A DNA stretch of 64,000 bases. Origin: an uncultured Prevotella sp. (lineage in GTDB: Bacteria; Bacteroidota; Bacteroidia; Bacteroidales; Bacteroidaceae). Both the position numbers and the translations under genes were made by a program. Positions 32,766 to 40,989 of the stretch are shown one piece after another; position 1 is the stretch's first letter; each line of letters begins with the position of its first letter. A model generated the notes under the pieces. It was not told where the DNA came from. It worked only from the letters and a program-made list of their open reading frames with translations, and made no database searches. Location: contig CALFGU010000121.1 of the NCBI GenBank assembly GCA_937877685.1, forward strand, positions 17,416 through 81,415. The letters run 5' to 3'.

Positions 32766-33050
32766 TTATTTTCGCTTCGGATTTCGGGGAAACCATCCCT
32801 TGCGTACGCGTTCTTTTTGCTCAAAGAGTTCCTTGATGCTCCAAAGTGAGGAGAAACCAAAGACACCGACGATGCTGCTTATCAGTGTGTTTTCAATAAA
32901 TAACGCACCTACGGCACACCCAATGCCTACGAGGAGGAAAATCCACCAAGGGCGGGTGCCGAAATAGTATTCCGTCTTGATAACAATGGGGTGGAAAAGG
33001 CCGATGCAGAGAAAGGCGGCGATGCCAATGAGGAGTCCTTCGTAATACAT
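32766..33050 (-). CDS. DUF4491 family membrane protein
   Basis: 94 residues with three hydrophobic segments (about 4-22, 35-55 and 57-70). The sequence MYYEGLLIGIAAFLCIGLFH, EYYFGTRPWW, VGIGCAVGALFIEN and the C-terminal KGWFPRNPKRK match the DUF4491 family of Bacteroidales and Firmicutes. Function unknown; inner membrane. It is last of the pyrE-SRPBCC-DUF4491 run on the minus strand. Confidence 0.88.
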   Translation of the reverse strand: MYYEGLLIGIAAFLCIGLFHPIVIKTEYYFGTRPWWIFLLVGIGCAVGALFIENTLISSIVGVFGFSSLWSIKELFEQKERVRKGWFPRNPKRK

Positions 33051-33062
33051 GCGTCTTGCGTT

Positions 33063-33185
33063 TTTGTGTTAGACAGAAGAACAAAAGGAGACAAGTTTTA
33101 AAATTTGCTCTTACGTACTTCCGTTTATGTTTTAGACATAAGAACAAAAGGGCATAAGCATGATAATTTGTTCTTATGTTCTTCT
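33063..33185. repeat. TTCTTATGTCTAAA-type repeats, inverted
   Basis: TTAGACAGAAGAACAAAAGG and TTAGACATAAGAACAAAAGG face GTTCTTATGTTCTTCTGTC. This is the same word family as at 24057-24373, 48013-48224 and 62773-62929. Confidence 0.75.
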
Positions 33186-33206
33186 GTCATAAAAAGGTAC
33201 GACCTG

Positions 33207-33686
33207 TTAGCGTGCAGAAGCCACTACGCTGAGCATGTTAGCAATGCCTTCAGCGCCTTGTTGGAGATACTTGCCCACCATCTGCTTGATGAAGAAATTG
33301 AGTTCCGCTCCGAGCGTCACCTTCAACTTACATTCGTAATCAGCTACGGGAAGAAGTTGAATCCAAAGGTTCATAGCGATGGGCGTTCCGACACCCTCAA
33401 ATTTGATTAACTTAGGCGCGTCACGCTCTACGATTTGAAGGGTTACTTGTCCCATTTGTGTGCCAAAGGAAACGGTGTCTTCTGTAAAGGTAATGTCTTT
33501 GATTTGCTCCTGAAGCTTATCGAGTTTGTCGGCATCCTTACCGGCAGCTTCCTTTACCTTTTCTTGAATTTCGGGATTGTTCATCGCCTGCTTGATAGCC
33601 TCAAAGTTGCGGAGGTCAGAGAGACGTTCGTAGGCGAGATTGATATTGTTGTTGATGATGCGAACTTCGCTTTCGTATTTAGTCAT
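33207..33686 (-). CDS. SRPBCC (START-like) domain protein
   Basis: 159 residues. The opening MTKYESEVRIINNNINLAYERLS, the mid-helix and the C-terminal amphipathic helix (FIKQMVGKYLQQGAEGIANML) fit the START/SRPBCC helix-grip fold, which binds hydrophobic ligands. No catalytic residues can be assigned. Proteins of this type next to pyrE are common in Bacteroidales, but no link to pyrimidine synthesis is known to me. Confidence 0.8.
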   Translation of the reverse strand: MTKYESEVRIINNNINLAYERLSDLRNFEAIKQAMNNPEIQEKVKEAAGKDADKLDKLQEQIKDITFTEDTVSFGTQMGQVTLQIVERDAPKLIKFEGVGTPIAMNLWIQLLPVADYECKLKVTLGAELNFFIKQMVGKYLQQGAEGIANMLSVVASAR

Positions 33687-33689
33687 GTG

Positions 33690-33806
33690 AAAGGTTTTTG
33701 AGGTTATGAGGTTTTGAGGTTATGAGGTTCTTAGGTTGTCGTCCAGGTCGCATGGTTCTTATAACCTTAAAGCGAAGCGACCTTATAACCTACAACCTTA
33801 CACTCA
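33690..33806. repeat. 8-base repeat element with inverted arms
   Basis: The left arm is AGGTTATG, AGGTTTTG, AGGTTATG, AGGTTCTT. The right arm is AACCTTAA, the shared core AGCGAAGCGACCT, then TTATAACC and AACCTTAC-like units. It lies between pyrE and the SRPBCC gene. Confidence 0.8.
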
Positions 33807-33815
33807 TAACTTGAA

Positions 33816-33837
33816 GAAGCCTCCACAAGGAGGCTTC
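33816..33837 (-). terminator. Hairpin after pyrE
   Basis: GAAGCCTCC-ACAA-GGAGGCTTC, a 9-bp perfect stem, 9 bases past the pyrE stop. The following T-run is weak. Confidence 0.6.
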
Positions 33838-33845
33838 TCGTTATT

Positions 33846-34478
33846 TTACTTCTTCCATTCGCTGGGATTAGCGCGCCATTCGGCGAGCATAGGCACATGT
33901 TCTGCCTTGATGTAGCCAGTTTCTTTTGCCACTTCAACCACTGCTTCGTAGTTTGTGAGCGTTACGAGGCGCACGTTGGCATCTGCGAATGCCTTTTCGG
34001 CAACGGGGAAGCCATAAGTGTAACTTGCTACCATACCGATTACGTTATAACCAGCAGCACGAAGCGCTTCAACAGCCTTGAGTGAGCTACCGCCAGTTGA
34101 GATAAGGTCTTCAATTACGATTACCTTAGAACCTTCAGGAAGTTCACCTTCAATAAGGTTGCCCATTCCGTGATCCTTGGCCTTTGCACGTACGTAGCAG
34201 AAGGGGAGAGCGAGTTCTTCAGCAACGAGAGCACCTTGTGCGATGGCGCCTGTAGCAACACCTGCAACGGCATCGGCTTCGGGGAATTCTTCAGCGATGA
34301 TGCGTGCGAGTTCAATCTTTACGAAGTTGCGCAATGCGGGGAATGACAACGTCTTGCGGTTATCGCAATAGAAGGGAGAAAGCCATCCGCTTGCCCAAGT
34401 GAAGGGCTGTTCGGGTTGCAACTTAATTGCCTTAACATTGAGGAGCTTTTCAGCAAAGATTTTTTCGAGTTGGCTCAT
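33846..34478 (-). CDS. pyrE: Orotate phosphoribosyltransferase
   Basis: 210 residues. It joins orotate to PRPP to give orotidine monophosphate in pyrimidine synthesis. The PRPP-binding motif VIVIEDLISTGGSSLKA is present, with the catalytic loop segment RAKAKDHGMGNLIEG. First in a minus-strand run with the SRPBCC and DUF4491 genes, from a full promoter at 34518-34548. Confidence 0.96.
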   Translation of the reverse strand: MSQLEKIFAEKLLNVKAIKLQPEQPFTWASGWLSPFYCDNRKTLSFPALRNFVKIELARIIAEEFPEADAVAGVATGAIAQGALVAEELALPFCYVRAKAKDHGMGNLIEGELPEGSKVIVIEDLISTGGSSLKAVEALRAAGYNVIGMVASYTYGFPVAEKAFADANVRLVTLTNYEAVVEVAKETGYIKAEHVPMLAEWRANPSEWKK

Positions 34479-34517
34479 AATTCTAAGATTATAATTTTAT
34501 GGTTTAACTATCTTCTG

Positions 34518-34548
34518 CAAAGGTAACAAAGCGCGGGGAGGCGACAAA
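34518..34548 (-). promoter_or_regulatory. Promoter of pyrE
   Basis: On the minus strand, -33 TTTG (34545-34548) and -7 TACCTTTG (34518-34525), 19 bases apart. Confidence 0.8.
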
Positions 34549-34668
34549 GGGAAAAGCGGAATATTTAAGGTCGGCGCTGCATTTAATGTGTGGATTTCTC
34601 CTCCCGTTGCCTTGCTTTGATGCCTCGAAATCCGTTCTCTTTTCGTGTCGTTCTTAATGGGTGAAAAC

Positions 34669-34752
34669 AAAGTTACTTTTTGGAGAAATAAAGTCACTTA
34701 TAGGGAGCACAAAGTTACTAATTGTTTTTCCTAAAAGAGATTTCGTTTTGAT
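34669..34752. repeat. 21-base tandem repeat array (AAAGTTACTAATTG type)
   Basis: Four consecutive 21-base units starting AAAGTTACTTTTT, AAAGTCACTTATA, AAAGTTACTAATT and TAAAAGAGATTTC. It lies upstream of pyrE. Confidence 0.8.
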
Positions 34753-34802
34753 GCTGTAAGAAGTGGTTGACATTCTGTGGTTTATGCCCTGTGTGGAAAA
34801 AT

Positions 34803-34840
34803 ATTAGGAGACACTCCCAAGGGTGGGAATGTCTCCTAAT
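34803..34840 (-). terminator. Terminator after the 59-residue membrane protein gene
   Basis: ATTAGGAGACACTCCCA faces TGGGAATGTCTCCTAAT; on the minus strand ATTTTT follows. Confidence 0.75.
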
Positions 34841-34970
34841 GTTATTAGTCTCCAAAAAAGAAGCAAGAACGAAACTTTTCTTTTTTATTCTTCTCGTAGA
34901 TAGATTCTTTTCGCGAGTAAAAACAGATTTACAAGTAAGCGACTTTTATGATATTACTACAGGTAGTTTG

Positions 34971-35150
34971 TTAGGAAAAGATTTCTATGAATCTGTTGAA
35001 CTTCTCATAATAATGCTGACATACCAATATGACAACCCCTAAAGCAAGTAAGATGACAAAGACGGTGTACATCGCTTTCAAACACCCTGACATTTCTACG
35101 GGACCCTTGGGTTGTTCATCATTGAAAGGATCTTGTGGTTCAAAAAGCAT
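34971..35150 (-). CDS. Small single-pass membrane protein, 59 residues
   Basis: ATG at 35150, TAA at 34971-34973. The first 22 residues are polar and acidic (MLFEPQDPFNDEQPKGPVEM). One hydrophobic segment follows (about 27-44, containing VFVILLALGVVILVC) and the tail is short and charged. It lies between the terminator of the C1 peptidase gene and its own terminator, so it is probably an independent unit. I do not recognise a family. The bounded position and coherent membrane topology support a real gene. Confidence 0.55.
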   Translation of the reverse strand: MLFEPQDPFNDEQPKGPVEMSGCLKAMYTVFVILLALGVVILVCQHYYEKFNRFIEIFS

Positions 35151-35197
35151 AACAAGTAGTTTTTTTGAGGGGGTCTAATTTATAAAGAAAAAAATAA

Positions 35198-35227
35198 CCG
35201 CCCGGTAAAACGGATTTTACCGGGCGG
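35198..35227 (-). terminator. Terminator of the C1 peptidase gene
   Basis: CCGCCCGGTAAAA faces TTTTACCGGGCGG around CGGA; on the minus strand TTATTTTTTTC follows. Confidence 0.9.
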
Positions 35228-35264
35228 CAAAAAAGTTTTAATGTTTATTCTCGGGAAGGAATGC

Positions 35265-38200
35265 TTAACGCACCACCTTCTGTCCGTTCATGATGTAAAC
35301 ACCCTTCGCAGGATTGTTCACACGACGGCCACTGAGGTCGTAGATTGTGCCCGTGCCTGTGCCAGTAGTGATACCGTCGATGCTTGTGTCCAAACCAGTG
35401 TCGGTAAGAATGAGGTTATAACCACTAAGGTCTTCACCGAAGTAATAAGCACGGTTAGCGAGAAGCGTTGTGGGCATGTAGGGATAGAAACCTGCCTTGC
35501 CGTTCTTGTCGCTTAAGCTGTAGCACGCTTCATTACCGGTGTATTCTTCTTCGCTGAGCGTTCCGTAGAGGATGTTGCTCTCACAAGCGTCGGTAGCTGC
35601 CTCTGTTGCCTTGCGGAAAATAACTGACTTACCAGCAACTTCGGGAGCGTAAATCACAACGCCCACTTCTGCGGGAAGCACTGTGCCCTCAACGCGTGAG
35701 AGATGCAAGCGCTGTGCCTCGTTATCCGCCTTCGTTGCAATGTAAGCCGCTACGCCTTCAGGCATTTCCGTTGCCTCGGGCAAGCAAAGCGTTGTGAAAC
35801 CGTTAGATGGGATAGTCAACGTGTAAGAATAGGGAGCGTCTTCGAAACTTGCCTTCGTGTAGAGCAATTCAAAGGCTGCGATAGTCAAACATTTGTCTCC
35901 GCTCATATTTATCAACAAACCGAGGTCAACTTCTGTTTCTTCCTTGAGCGTGAAGCGCACTTCGTTGTACAACACTGAGGTCTTGGGCTTCATAGCCGTA
36001 GCGCCGATGGCCTTGCCTAACTCTTCCGTAACGGGGAATTCGCCTGCCTTGGCAACAACTACGTAACAGCCTTCACACTGGTCTTCGTAAGTGCCATACT
36101 TCGTGCGGAAGCGGTAATAACCTGCGGGAAGTTTTACGGTCTGATAAATCTTGTGGTCCTTAAGTGTCTTGTCGAAGCGGTCCCATCCCGTAGTGATGGT
36201 CATAGCTTGGTTTTTCTCAGCATCAACATGGGCTCCGGTAGTGATATATACACCTCCGTAGTAACGGCGAGGATTATTCTCAAGCGTCCAGTCGTTAATC
36301 TTGTAGAAACGTGGGTTATCGCCGTTCACCTTACGGTTGGGGTCACCAGCAAATGCTTCGTGGTAGTTCTTCAAATAGTTTGCAGTCACGTTAGTTTCCG
36401 CATTCAAATCCTGACCTACCGAGAGGCTCCACACACCCTTCGAAGCGCCCCAAGCGTCTCCGTCAGGACCGAAACCTTCACGGATACCAGAGTTGCCATT
36501 ACCTGAGTGGTCAGTGATGTAAGTGCCTGTGCCTTGGTCAAAGTTGTAGTAAGCGAGCAAGTTCCAGTCTTCCACTTCTGCCAAAGCAGCATCGTTGGCA
36601 AGGCTGCGGTTGCAGACGTTCTGGAGTTGGTCTTGGTTGAGACAAGAACCCCATACGCGGAACTCATCTACGCTACCGTTCCAAGGATAATCGTAACGCG
36701 AGATGACAAACTTCGTGAGGTTGTATTCAGAAGGCGCACCGTTGGCAACTTCCTTCATCTTCACACCGTCACGATAGAATGAAACTGTCGTACCATCGAA
36801 ACTTACGGCATAGTGATGCCATTCCTGCTCGATAACAAAGTTGTTGTCAGAAAGGTGTGTCACTCCAACAATGTCAAAAGCGAGCGCGCCGTTATCAGTT
36901 ACGTAACCGCCAATCGTACCTCCGTAATGGCCGAAACCAAGACAGCCTCCGATTTCAATAGATGAGGGAGACATCCACCATTCAATAGTGAAATTACCAT
37001 TCGTGAAGGGTGCCTTCGTCATTGTTACGCTTGCCGAAGCCGTGTTAAAGTTCAAGCCGCTCTTAGAATCGCCATTGCAAACAATCACTGCGTTGTTCTT
37101 AGATGCAGTACTGCTACCGAGGGCATTAGTTGCCGTAAGGCTGACATTATATTTACCAGGAGCGTTGAACGTATACTCAGGATTGCGACCTTCAATGATG
37201 TGCATCAAATAATCATTGCTGATTACCCAATTCCATGACGTGGGCATTGACAAAGATTTGTCATAGAAGTTCACCTTTTCGCCTACGAGAACAATGTTAG
37301 GCGTAACCTCGAAAGCAGCAGTGGGTGCCACGTTCTTCACTTCCACATACTTCGTTTCGCTTGCCAATACCGTGTTGTTCAACTTCACATTGAGCTGTAC
37401 GGCAAAGACACCTGCGAAATTATAAGTAGCAGCGCCCACCATAGAATTGATAGTCTGCTTTTCGTAGTCCGAAACGTCAACCAGCCATTCGTATTCATAA
37501 CCAAATACAGGTGCTTCGGGGATGAACGTTACGCTTTCGCCAACGGCGCAAGTGGCAGTTGAGAGTGAGAATGCCGCACTGATTTCGGGCTTCTTCACTT
37601 CCACTTCCAAGGTGTCGGCAGCTACGGCGCCTCGTGAGTTCGTTACCTTCGCAATAACCTGATGTGTGCCTTCCTGAGTGAAGTAAACCGTGGGCGACTT
37701 TATCGCTACGTTGCTCATATTTACCGAAGGAACGTCCCAAGTGAGCGTAGTCGCACTGATACCAGGCGTTGCCGAGAAGGTGACAGGCGTACCCACATAG
37801 ATGTCTCCCAAAGGAGCATTAATCTCTACGGTAGGCGCAGCGGTAGAAACCTTAACCTTGGTATTCTTACCCTCGTTCTGCTTGATTTCAGCGGTACTCT
37901 TGCTCGTCTTTGAGATGGGCGCATGATTACCTCCCACGCAGTCGCGCAAGTGAGGCGTGCCGTCAATATCAATAATGTCACCGCGATAATAGGTTACGAG
38001 ATCGTTCGTAAGGGCTGCGTCAGGCAAAGAAACTTGATACATCTTCTTCACTTCAGAAGCCGGTAACGCGCGCTTCCAAATGCGGAATTCTGCAAGTTCT
38101 GCGTCAAAATAACTATTACCTGAACCTGCGGTGAAAGTCAAATCCCCAAAACCGCCAAGACCTGAGTAAGCCGAAGAATTGAGTGAAGCCTTTTTCGCAC

Positions 38201-40310
38201 CGTTAACGTAAATGGTGAGCGCACCTCGGTCAACGACGATACAAATGTGCTTCCACTGGCCTAAGCTAAAGGCTCCAGAACCTGTATTTACGCGATTGTT
38301 GGTGTCCCATCCCGCTGTGAACGAACCGTCTGAGTTGGCGTGCATCATCCATGTGCCCCAGTTACCAGCAGTTTGGTTCCAGTTGAGCAAAGAAAGCGGA
38401 CGGAGCCAAAACTCCATAGTTGCCTTTTCATAGTTTGTGCCAAAGACGTTGGGGATTGTGAAACCGCCCTGCTTGATAAAGGCAGAGGGGAGTGCACTGC
38501 TTGCTGTCGCGCCAGCATAATACGCCTTGTTTGAAGCAAATGATTCAGCGTCGTCGTAAACTGCCGTTACGTGATATTCACCTGCCTCAGTGATGGCATA
38601 GGTGAGCGTTGAGGCATTGGTGTTACCCACCTTCACGCCATTATAATATATATTATAGCCCTGAATCTTCTTGCCCGAACGGAGGGGTTCCTGCCAAGTA
38701 AGTTGGTCGCCGTTTACGGCAACGTTTTCAGGGGCAAAGCATGAAGAAGAACCGTAAACGATGGTAGAGTAAACGATGCGGTCGCCCTTACGTCCGTCAA
38801 TCGTCCATTCTTCTTCCGTAAGTTTGAAGGGTGTTTCAATACCCTCGAGGTTGTTTTCGTAATCAATTACAGAAAGATTGTGCAGGCGTCCCGAGCCAAT
38901 CTTAGAGTTGCGCTTACGTTCCACAATGAAGAAGTACTTCAAAGGACGTGAGCGGTCCATACCCTCAGAGAGTGCCGTGATGTCATAACCAAATTCCATG
39001 GGTTCGTGATGGAATCCGTCGGTCCACTTACCGAGCATGGGCACTTCGGGAGCGGGATTTGTGGCACCGTTAGCTCCGTCGCCGGCATAGATAAAGTGGT
39101 GCATGGGCACGGCTTTTGAGGGCTCCGTAGCGTTTAAGTCGGCTGACACACCCGCATAGAAGCACAACTCAGAGCGGTGTGTGTATTCCACTTCCACTTT
39201 CATGGTGCGCAAGGGGCGGTAGTCTTTCTTAATTCTGTAAACTTCGGGCGTCCACCAACCACCATTGGGTTCCCAAGTCGTACCGTTCTTCACGGCTGCG
39301 GGCACACTCCACGCATAGGGGCAGTAGATGAAACCCTGGTTTGCCCACCACGGACCCCAAGAGTTTACGATAATCCACGCTCCCTTTTCAAGAGGTTGTC
39401 TTCCCCAAGGGTCGTTCGTTTCAAGGTCGCCTTCGCCGAAAATGCCGTCGCCATCGAGGTCAAATTCTACGCGGTCGTCATATCCCACAATGGTAAGTGC
39501 GTGGTCAACTTGCTCACCCCATCGTGTGAGGTAGCGCTTACCCACGAGACCCGCAGCACGATTGGCGTCGGTATTTTCAATATGTGAATCACCATTTGCC
39601 GAAGCCACACCGATACCTACGATACCCGGACGTCCCTTAAAGTCGGGGTCGCCATGGTGGTCGTAAAGCCAGCTCTTCAGAATCTTACGGCCCTTTGCCG
39701 TTTGGAGCGAGAAGGGAATGTGTGAGGGCTTGTGAGCACGGTTAAACATAGCTTCATACCACTTGTCGTAACCGTTCATCCAACCAATGTTGGGGTCGTC
39801 CCAGTCATACGAACCATACACCGAAGAATTCGTGCGGCCGCCATACGTCTTTGCCGAAGGCACACCGATAAACTGAATGAACTCATCCTTACCCGAGTTG
39901 CCGTAAGTAAGGTTGTAAACGAAGTGAGAGGGCAACTGATTTTCTTCCACATTACCAGGAAGGTCGCGATAAGCATTTAACTCATGCGTGAGCATGTAGC
40001 AAATACGCGACGCTGCACCACACGAACCATTCACCTGGTTAAACACCGGTGGAAAATACTTCGTCTCTGCAGCATTTATATGCGTTGGGAGGTCCGTACG
40101 GTCCTGCACTTCTTGCAAACCCATCTCACCGCCTGAGCGCACACGCTTAGACGAGGGCATCGGTTCGTCACCTTGCCAGTAGATTAACGAATAATCGGGA
40201 TTGAAGTTATCTTCATAATCCACCCACTTCGTTCTATCTACCTGCATCACTTGTGCCCCAACCATAACGGGAGTGGCAAGTGCGAGTAATAGAAATTGTC
40301 TTAATTTCAT
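35265..40310 (-). CDS. Secreted multi-domain C1-type cysteine peptidase
   Basis: 1681 residues. The signal peptide ends MVGA before Gln 20. The papain-like domain (about 75-370) has FNQVNGSCGAASR (Cys 97), VDHALTIVGYDD (His 270) and IIVNSWGPWW (Asn 316); the usual second Cys-Trp of CGSCW is Gly-Ala-Ala here. A Ca-binding-like DLDGDGIFGEGD follows His 270. Next come a fibronectin-III-like segment (about 520-600), a LamG/concanavalin-like domain (about 620-770), several PKD-like Ig domains (about 820-1090), a second LamG-like domain (about 1110-1240), a long beta region, and the C-terminal module (GFTTLCLPEATEMPEGVAAY) and tail IYDLSGRRV...GVYIMNGQKVVR. Probably surface-attached or released, acting on host or dietary proteins. 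Substrate unknown. Confidence 0.88.
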   Translation of the reverse strand: MKLRQFLLLALATPVMVGAQVMQVDRTKWVDYEDNFNPDYSLIYWQGDEPMPSSKRVRSGGEMGLQEVQDRTDLPTHINAAETKYFPPVFNQVNGSCGAASRICYMLTHELNAYRDLPGNVEENQLPSHFVYNLTYGNSGKDEFIQFIGVPSAKTYGGRTNSSVYGSYDWDDPNIGWMNGYDKWYEAMFNRAHKPSHIPFSLQTAKGRKILKSWLYDHHGDPDFKGRPGIVGIGVASANGDSHIENTDANRAAGLVGKRYLTRWGEQVDHALTIVGYDDRVEFDLDGDGIFGEGDLETNDPWGRQPLEKGAWIIVNSWGPWWANQGFIYCPYAWSVPAAVKNGTTWEPNGGWWTPEVYRIKKDYRPLRTMKVEVEYTHRSELCFYAGVSADLNATEPSKAVPMHHFIYAGDGANGATNPAPEVPMLGKWTDGFHHEPMEFGYDITALSEGMDRSRPLKYFFIVERKRNSKIGSGRLHNLSVIDYENNLEGIETPFKLTEEEWTIDGRKGDRIVYSTIVYGSSSCFAPENVAVNGDQLTWQEPLRSGKKIQGYNIYYNGVKVGNTNASTLTYAITEAGEYHVTAVYDDAESFASNKAYYAGATASSALPSAFIKQGGFTIPNVFGTNYEKATMEFWLRPLSLLNWNQTAGNWGTWMMHANSDGSFTAGWDTNNRVNTGSGAFSLGQWKHICIVVDRGALTIYVNGAKKASLNSSAYSGLGGFGDLTFTAGSGNSYFDAELAEFRIWKRALPASEVKKMYQVSLPDAALTNDLVTYYRGDIIDIDGTPHLRDCVGGNHAPISKTSKSTAEIKQNEGKNTKVKVSTAAPTVEINAPLGDIYVGTPVTFSATPGISATTLTWDVPSVNMSNVAIKSPTVYFTQEGTHQVIAKVTNSRGAVAADTLEVEVKKPEISAAFSLSTATCAVGESVTFIPEAPVFGYEYEWLVDVSDYEKQTINSMVGAATYNFAGVFAVQLNVKLNNTVLASETKYVEVKNVAPTAAFEVTPNIVLVGEKVNFYDKSLSMPTSWNWVISNDYLMHIIEGRNPEYTFNAPGKYNVSLTATNALGSSTASKNNAVIVCNGDSKSGLNFNTASASVTMTKAPFTNGNFTIEWWMSPSSIEIGGCLGFGHYGGTIGGYVTDNGALAFDIVGVTHLSDNNFVIEQEWHHYAVSFDGTTVSFYRDGVKMKEVANGAPSEYNLTKFVISRYDYPWNGSVDEFRVWGSCLNQDQLQNVCNRSLANDAALAEVEDWNLLAYYNFDQGTGTYITDHSGNGNSGIREGFGPDGDAWGASKGVWSLSVGQDLNAETNVTANYLKNYHEAFAGDPNRKVNGDNPRFYKINDWTLENNPRRYYGGVYITTGAHVDAEKNQAMTITTGWDRFDKTLKDHKIYQTVKLPAGYYRFRTKYGTYEDQCEGCYVVVAKAGEFPVTEELGKAIGATAMKPKTSVLYNEVRFTLKEETEVDLGLLINMSGDKCLTIAAFELLYTKASFEDAPYSYTLTIPSNGFTTLCLPEATEMPEGVAAYIATKADNEAQRLHLSRVEGTVLPAEVGVVIYAPEVAGKSVIFRKATEAATDACESNILYGTLSEEEYTGNEACYSLSDKNGKAGFYPYMPTTLLANRAYYFGEDLSGYNLILTDTGLDTSIDGITTGTGTGTIYDLSGRRVNNPAKGVYIMNGQKVVR

Positions 40311-40346
40311 AAGTTATTAGATATTGGGATTTATAGTTTGTTGTCA

Positions 40347-40395
40347 GTGAACGGTTAATGGTGAAGGGATAACGGTTAACCTTTAACCATTCTCC
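40347..40395. repeat. 7-base repeat array (GTTAACG type)
   Basis: Seven consecutive 7-base units: GTGAACG, GTTAATG, GTGAAGG, GATAACG, GTTAACC, TTTAACC, ATTCTCC. It lies in the leader of the C1 peptidase gene. Confidence 0.75.
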
Positions 40396-40405
40396 CCCTC
40401 GTTCG

Positions 40406-40413
40406 CAAAATTA
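40406..40413 (-). promoter_or_regulatory. -7 box of the C1 peptidase gene
   Basis: TAATTTTG on the minus strand, about 95 bases before the ATG; the 7-base array lies in the predicted leader. Confidence 0.55.
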
Positions 40414-40518
40414 GGCATAATTTACGGATTGTTAGTAATGATTCACACTTAATTTCATGATTTACGTAATTTTAGCAGTTTCGGGAGGGAAAAGAAAATA
40501 GCAACATTTGAATCCCTA

Positions 40519-40560
40519 AAACAAAGCGTAACTTACGAAAAACAATTAGTAACATTGTGC
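40519..40560. repeat. Two 21-base units (AACAATTAGTAAC type)
   Basis: Starting AAACAAAGCGTAACTTACG and AAACAATTAGTAACATTGT, in the orientation opposite to most copies. Confidence 0.55.
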
Positions 40561-40650
40561 GCCCAATTTGAGGCTTAATTTTCCGAATAACTGATATTGT
40601 TTTCTTGCAAAGTGGTGTAAGATGACAATAGTCCCTATTACACGGGGCTA

Positions 40651-40677
40651 CTATAGCTACTATAGAAACTATAAACC
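40651..40677. repeat. 9-base repeat array (CTATAGAAA type)
   Basis: CTATAGCTA, CTATAGAAA, CTATAAACC. Confidence 0.65.
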
Positions 40678-40727
40678 AGTCCCTGCCAGTCAAGTGATTT
40701 CTGCAGTAATAAGAAATATAAACAAAA

Positions 40728-40758
40728 AAGGTGGTACCCCATTGGGAAGTACCACCTT
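40728..40758 (-). terminator. Terminator of the microprotein gene
   Basis: AAGGTGGTAC faces GTACCACCTT; on the minus strand TTTTTTG follows. Confidence 0.85.
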
Positions 40759-40785
40759 AATATATATGTACATCACGCTCAGTGA

Positions 40786-40968
40786 TTATTCACCGTCTTC
40801 GCCCCAGTTTTGTGAGTCCCACGAATTGCTTGCGGGCTGGCGCTTATTGGAGAGCGCTTCTGCAGCACTTACAGTGCCTTTACCTGTTCTTACCGACGCT
40901 GCAATCAAGTTTTCTGCAGCAAATTCGATAACTTCAATAGCAGGAATAATATATGTCTTTTTCATCAT
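40786..40968 (-). CDS. 60-residue microprotein of the MKKTYIIPAIEV type
   Basis: It starts 21 bases downstream of the M60 peptidase stop codon and ends before a terminator, so it is probably cotranscribed. The sequence MMKKTYIIPAIEVIEFAAEN is followed by LIAAS, then a polar Ser/Asn/Gly-rich tail with WDSQNWGEDGE. Very short proteins with an MKKxYxxPxxEV start and an L(L/I)AxS boundary are numerous in Prevotella-type genomes. I know no function. The layout (conserved hydrophobic leader, small residues, variable polar tail) resembles a secreted-peptide precursor, but no processing enzyme is nearby. The second Met (40965) may be the true start. Confidence 0.75.
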   Translation of the reverse strand: MMKKTYIIPAIEVIEFAAENLIAASVRTGKGTVSAAEALSNKRQPASNSWDSQNWGEDGE

Positions 40969-40989
40969 TCAAAACTGTTAATTGATTTA

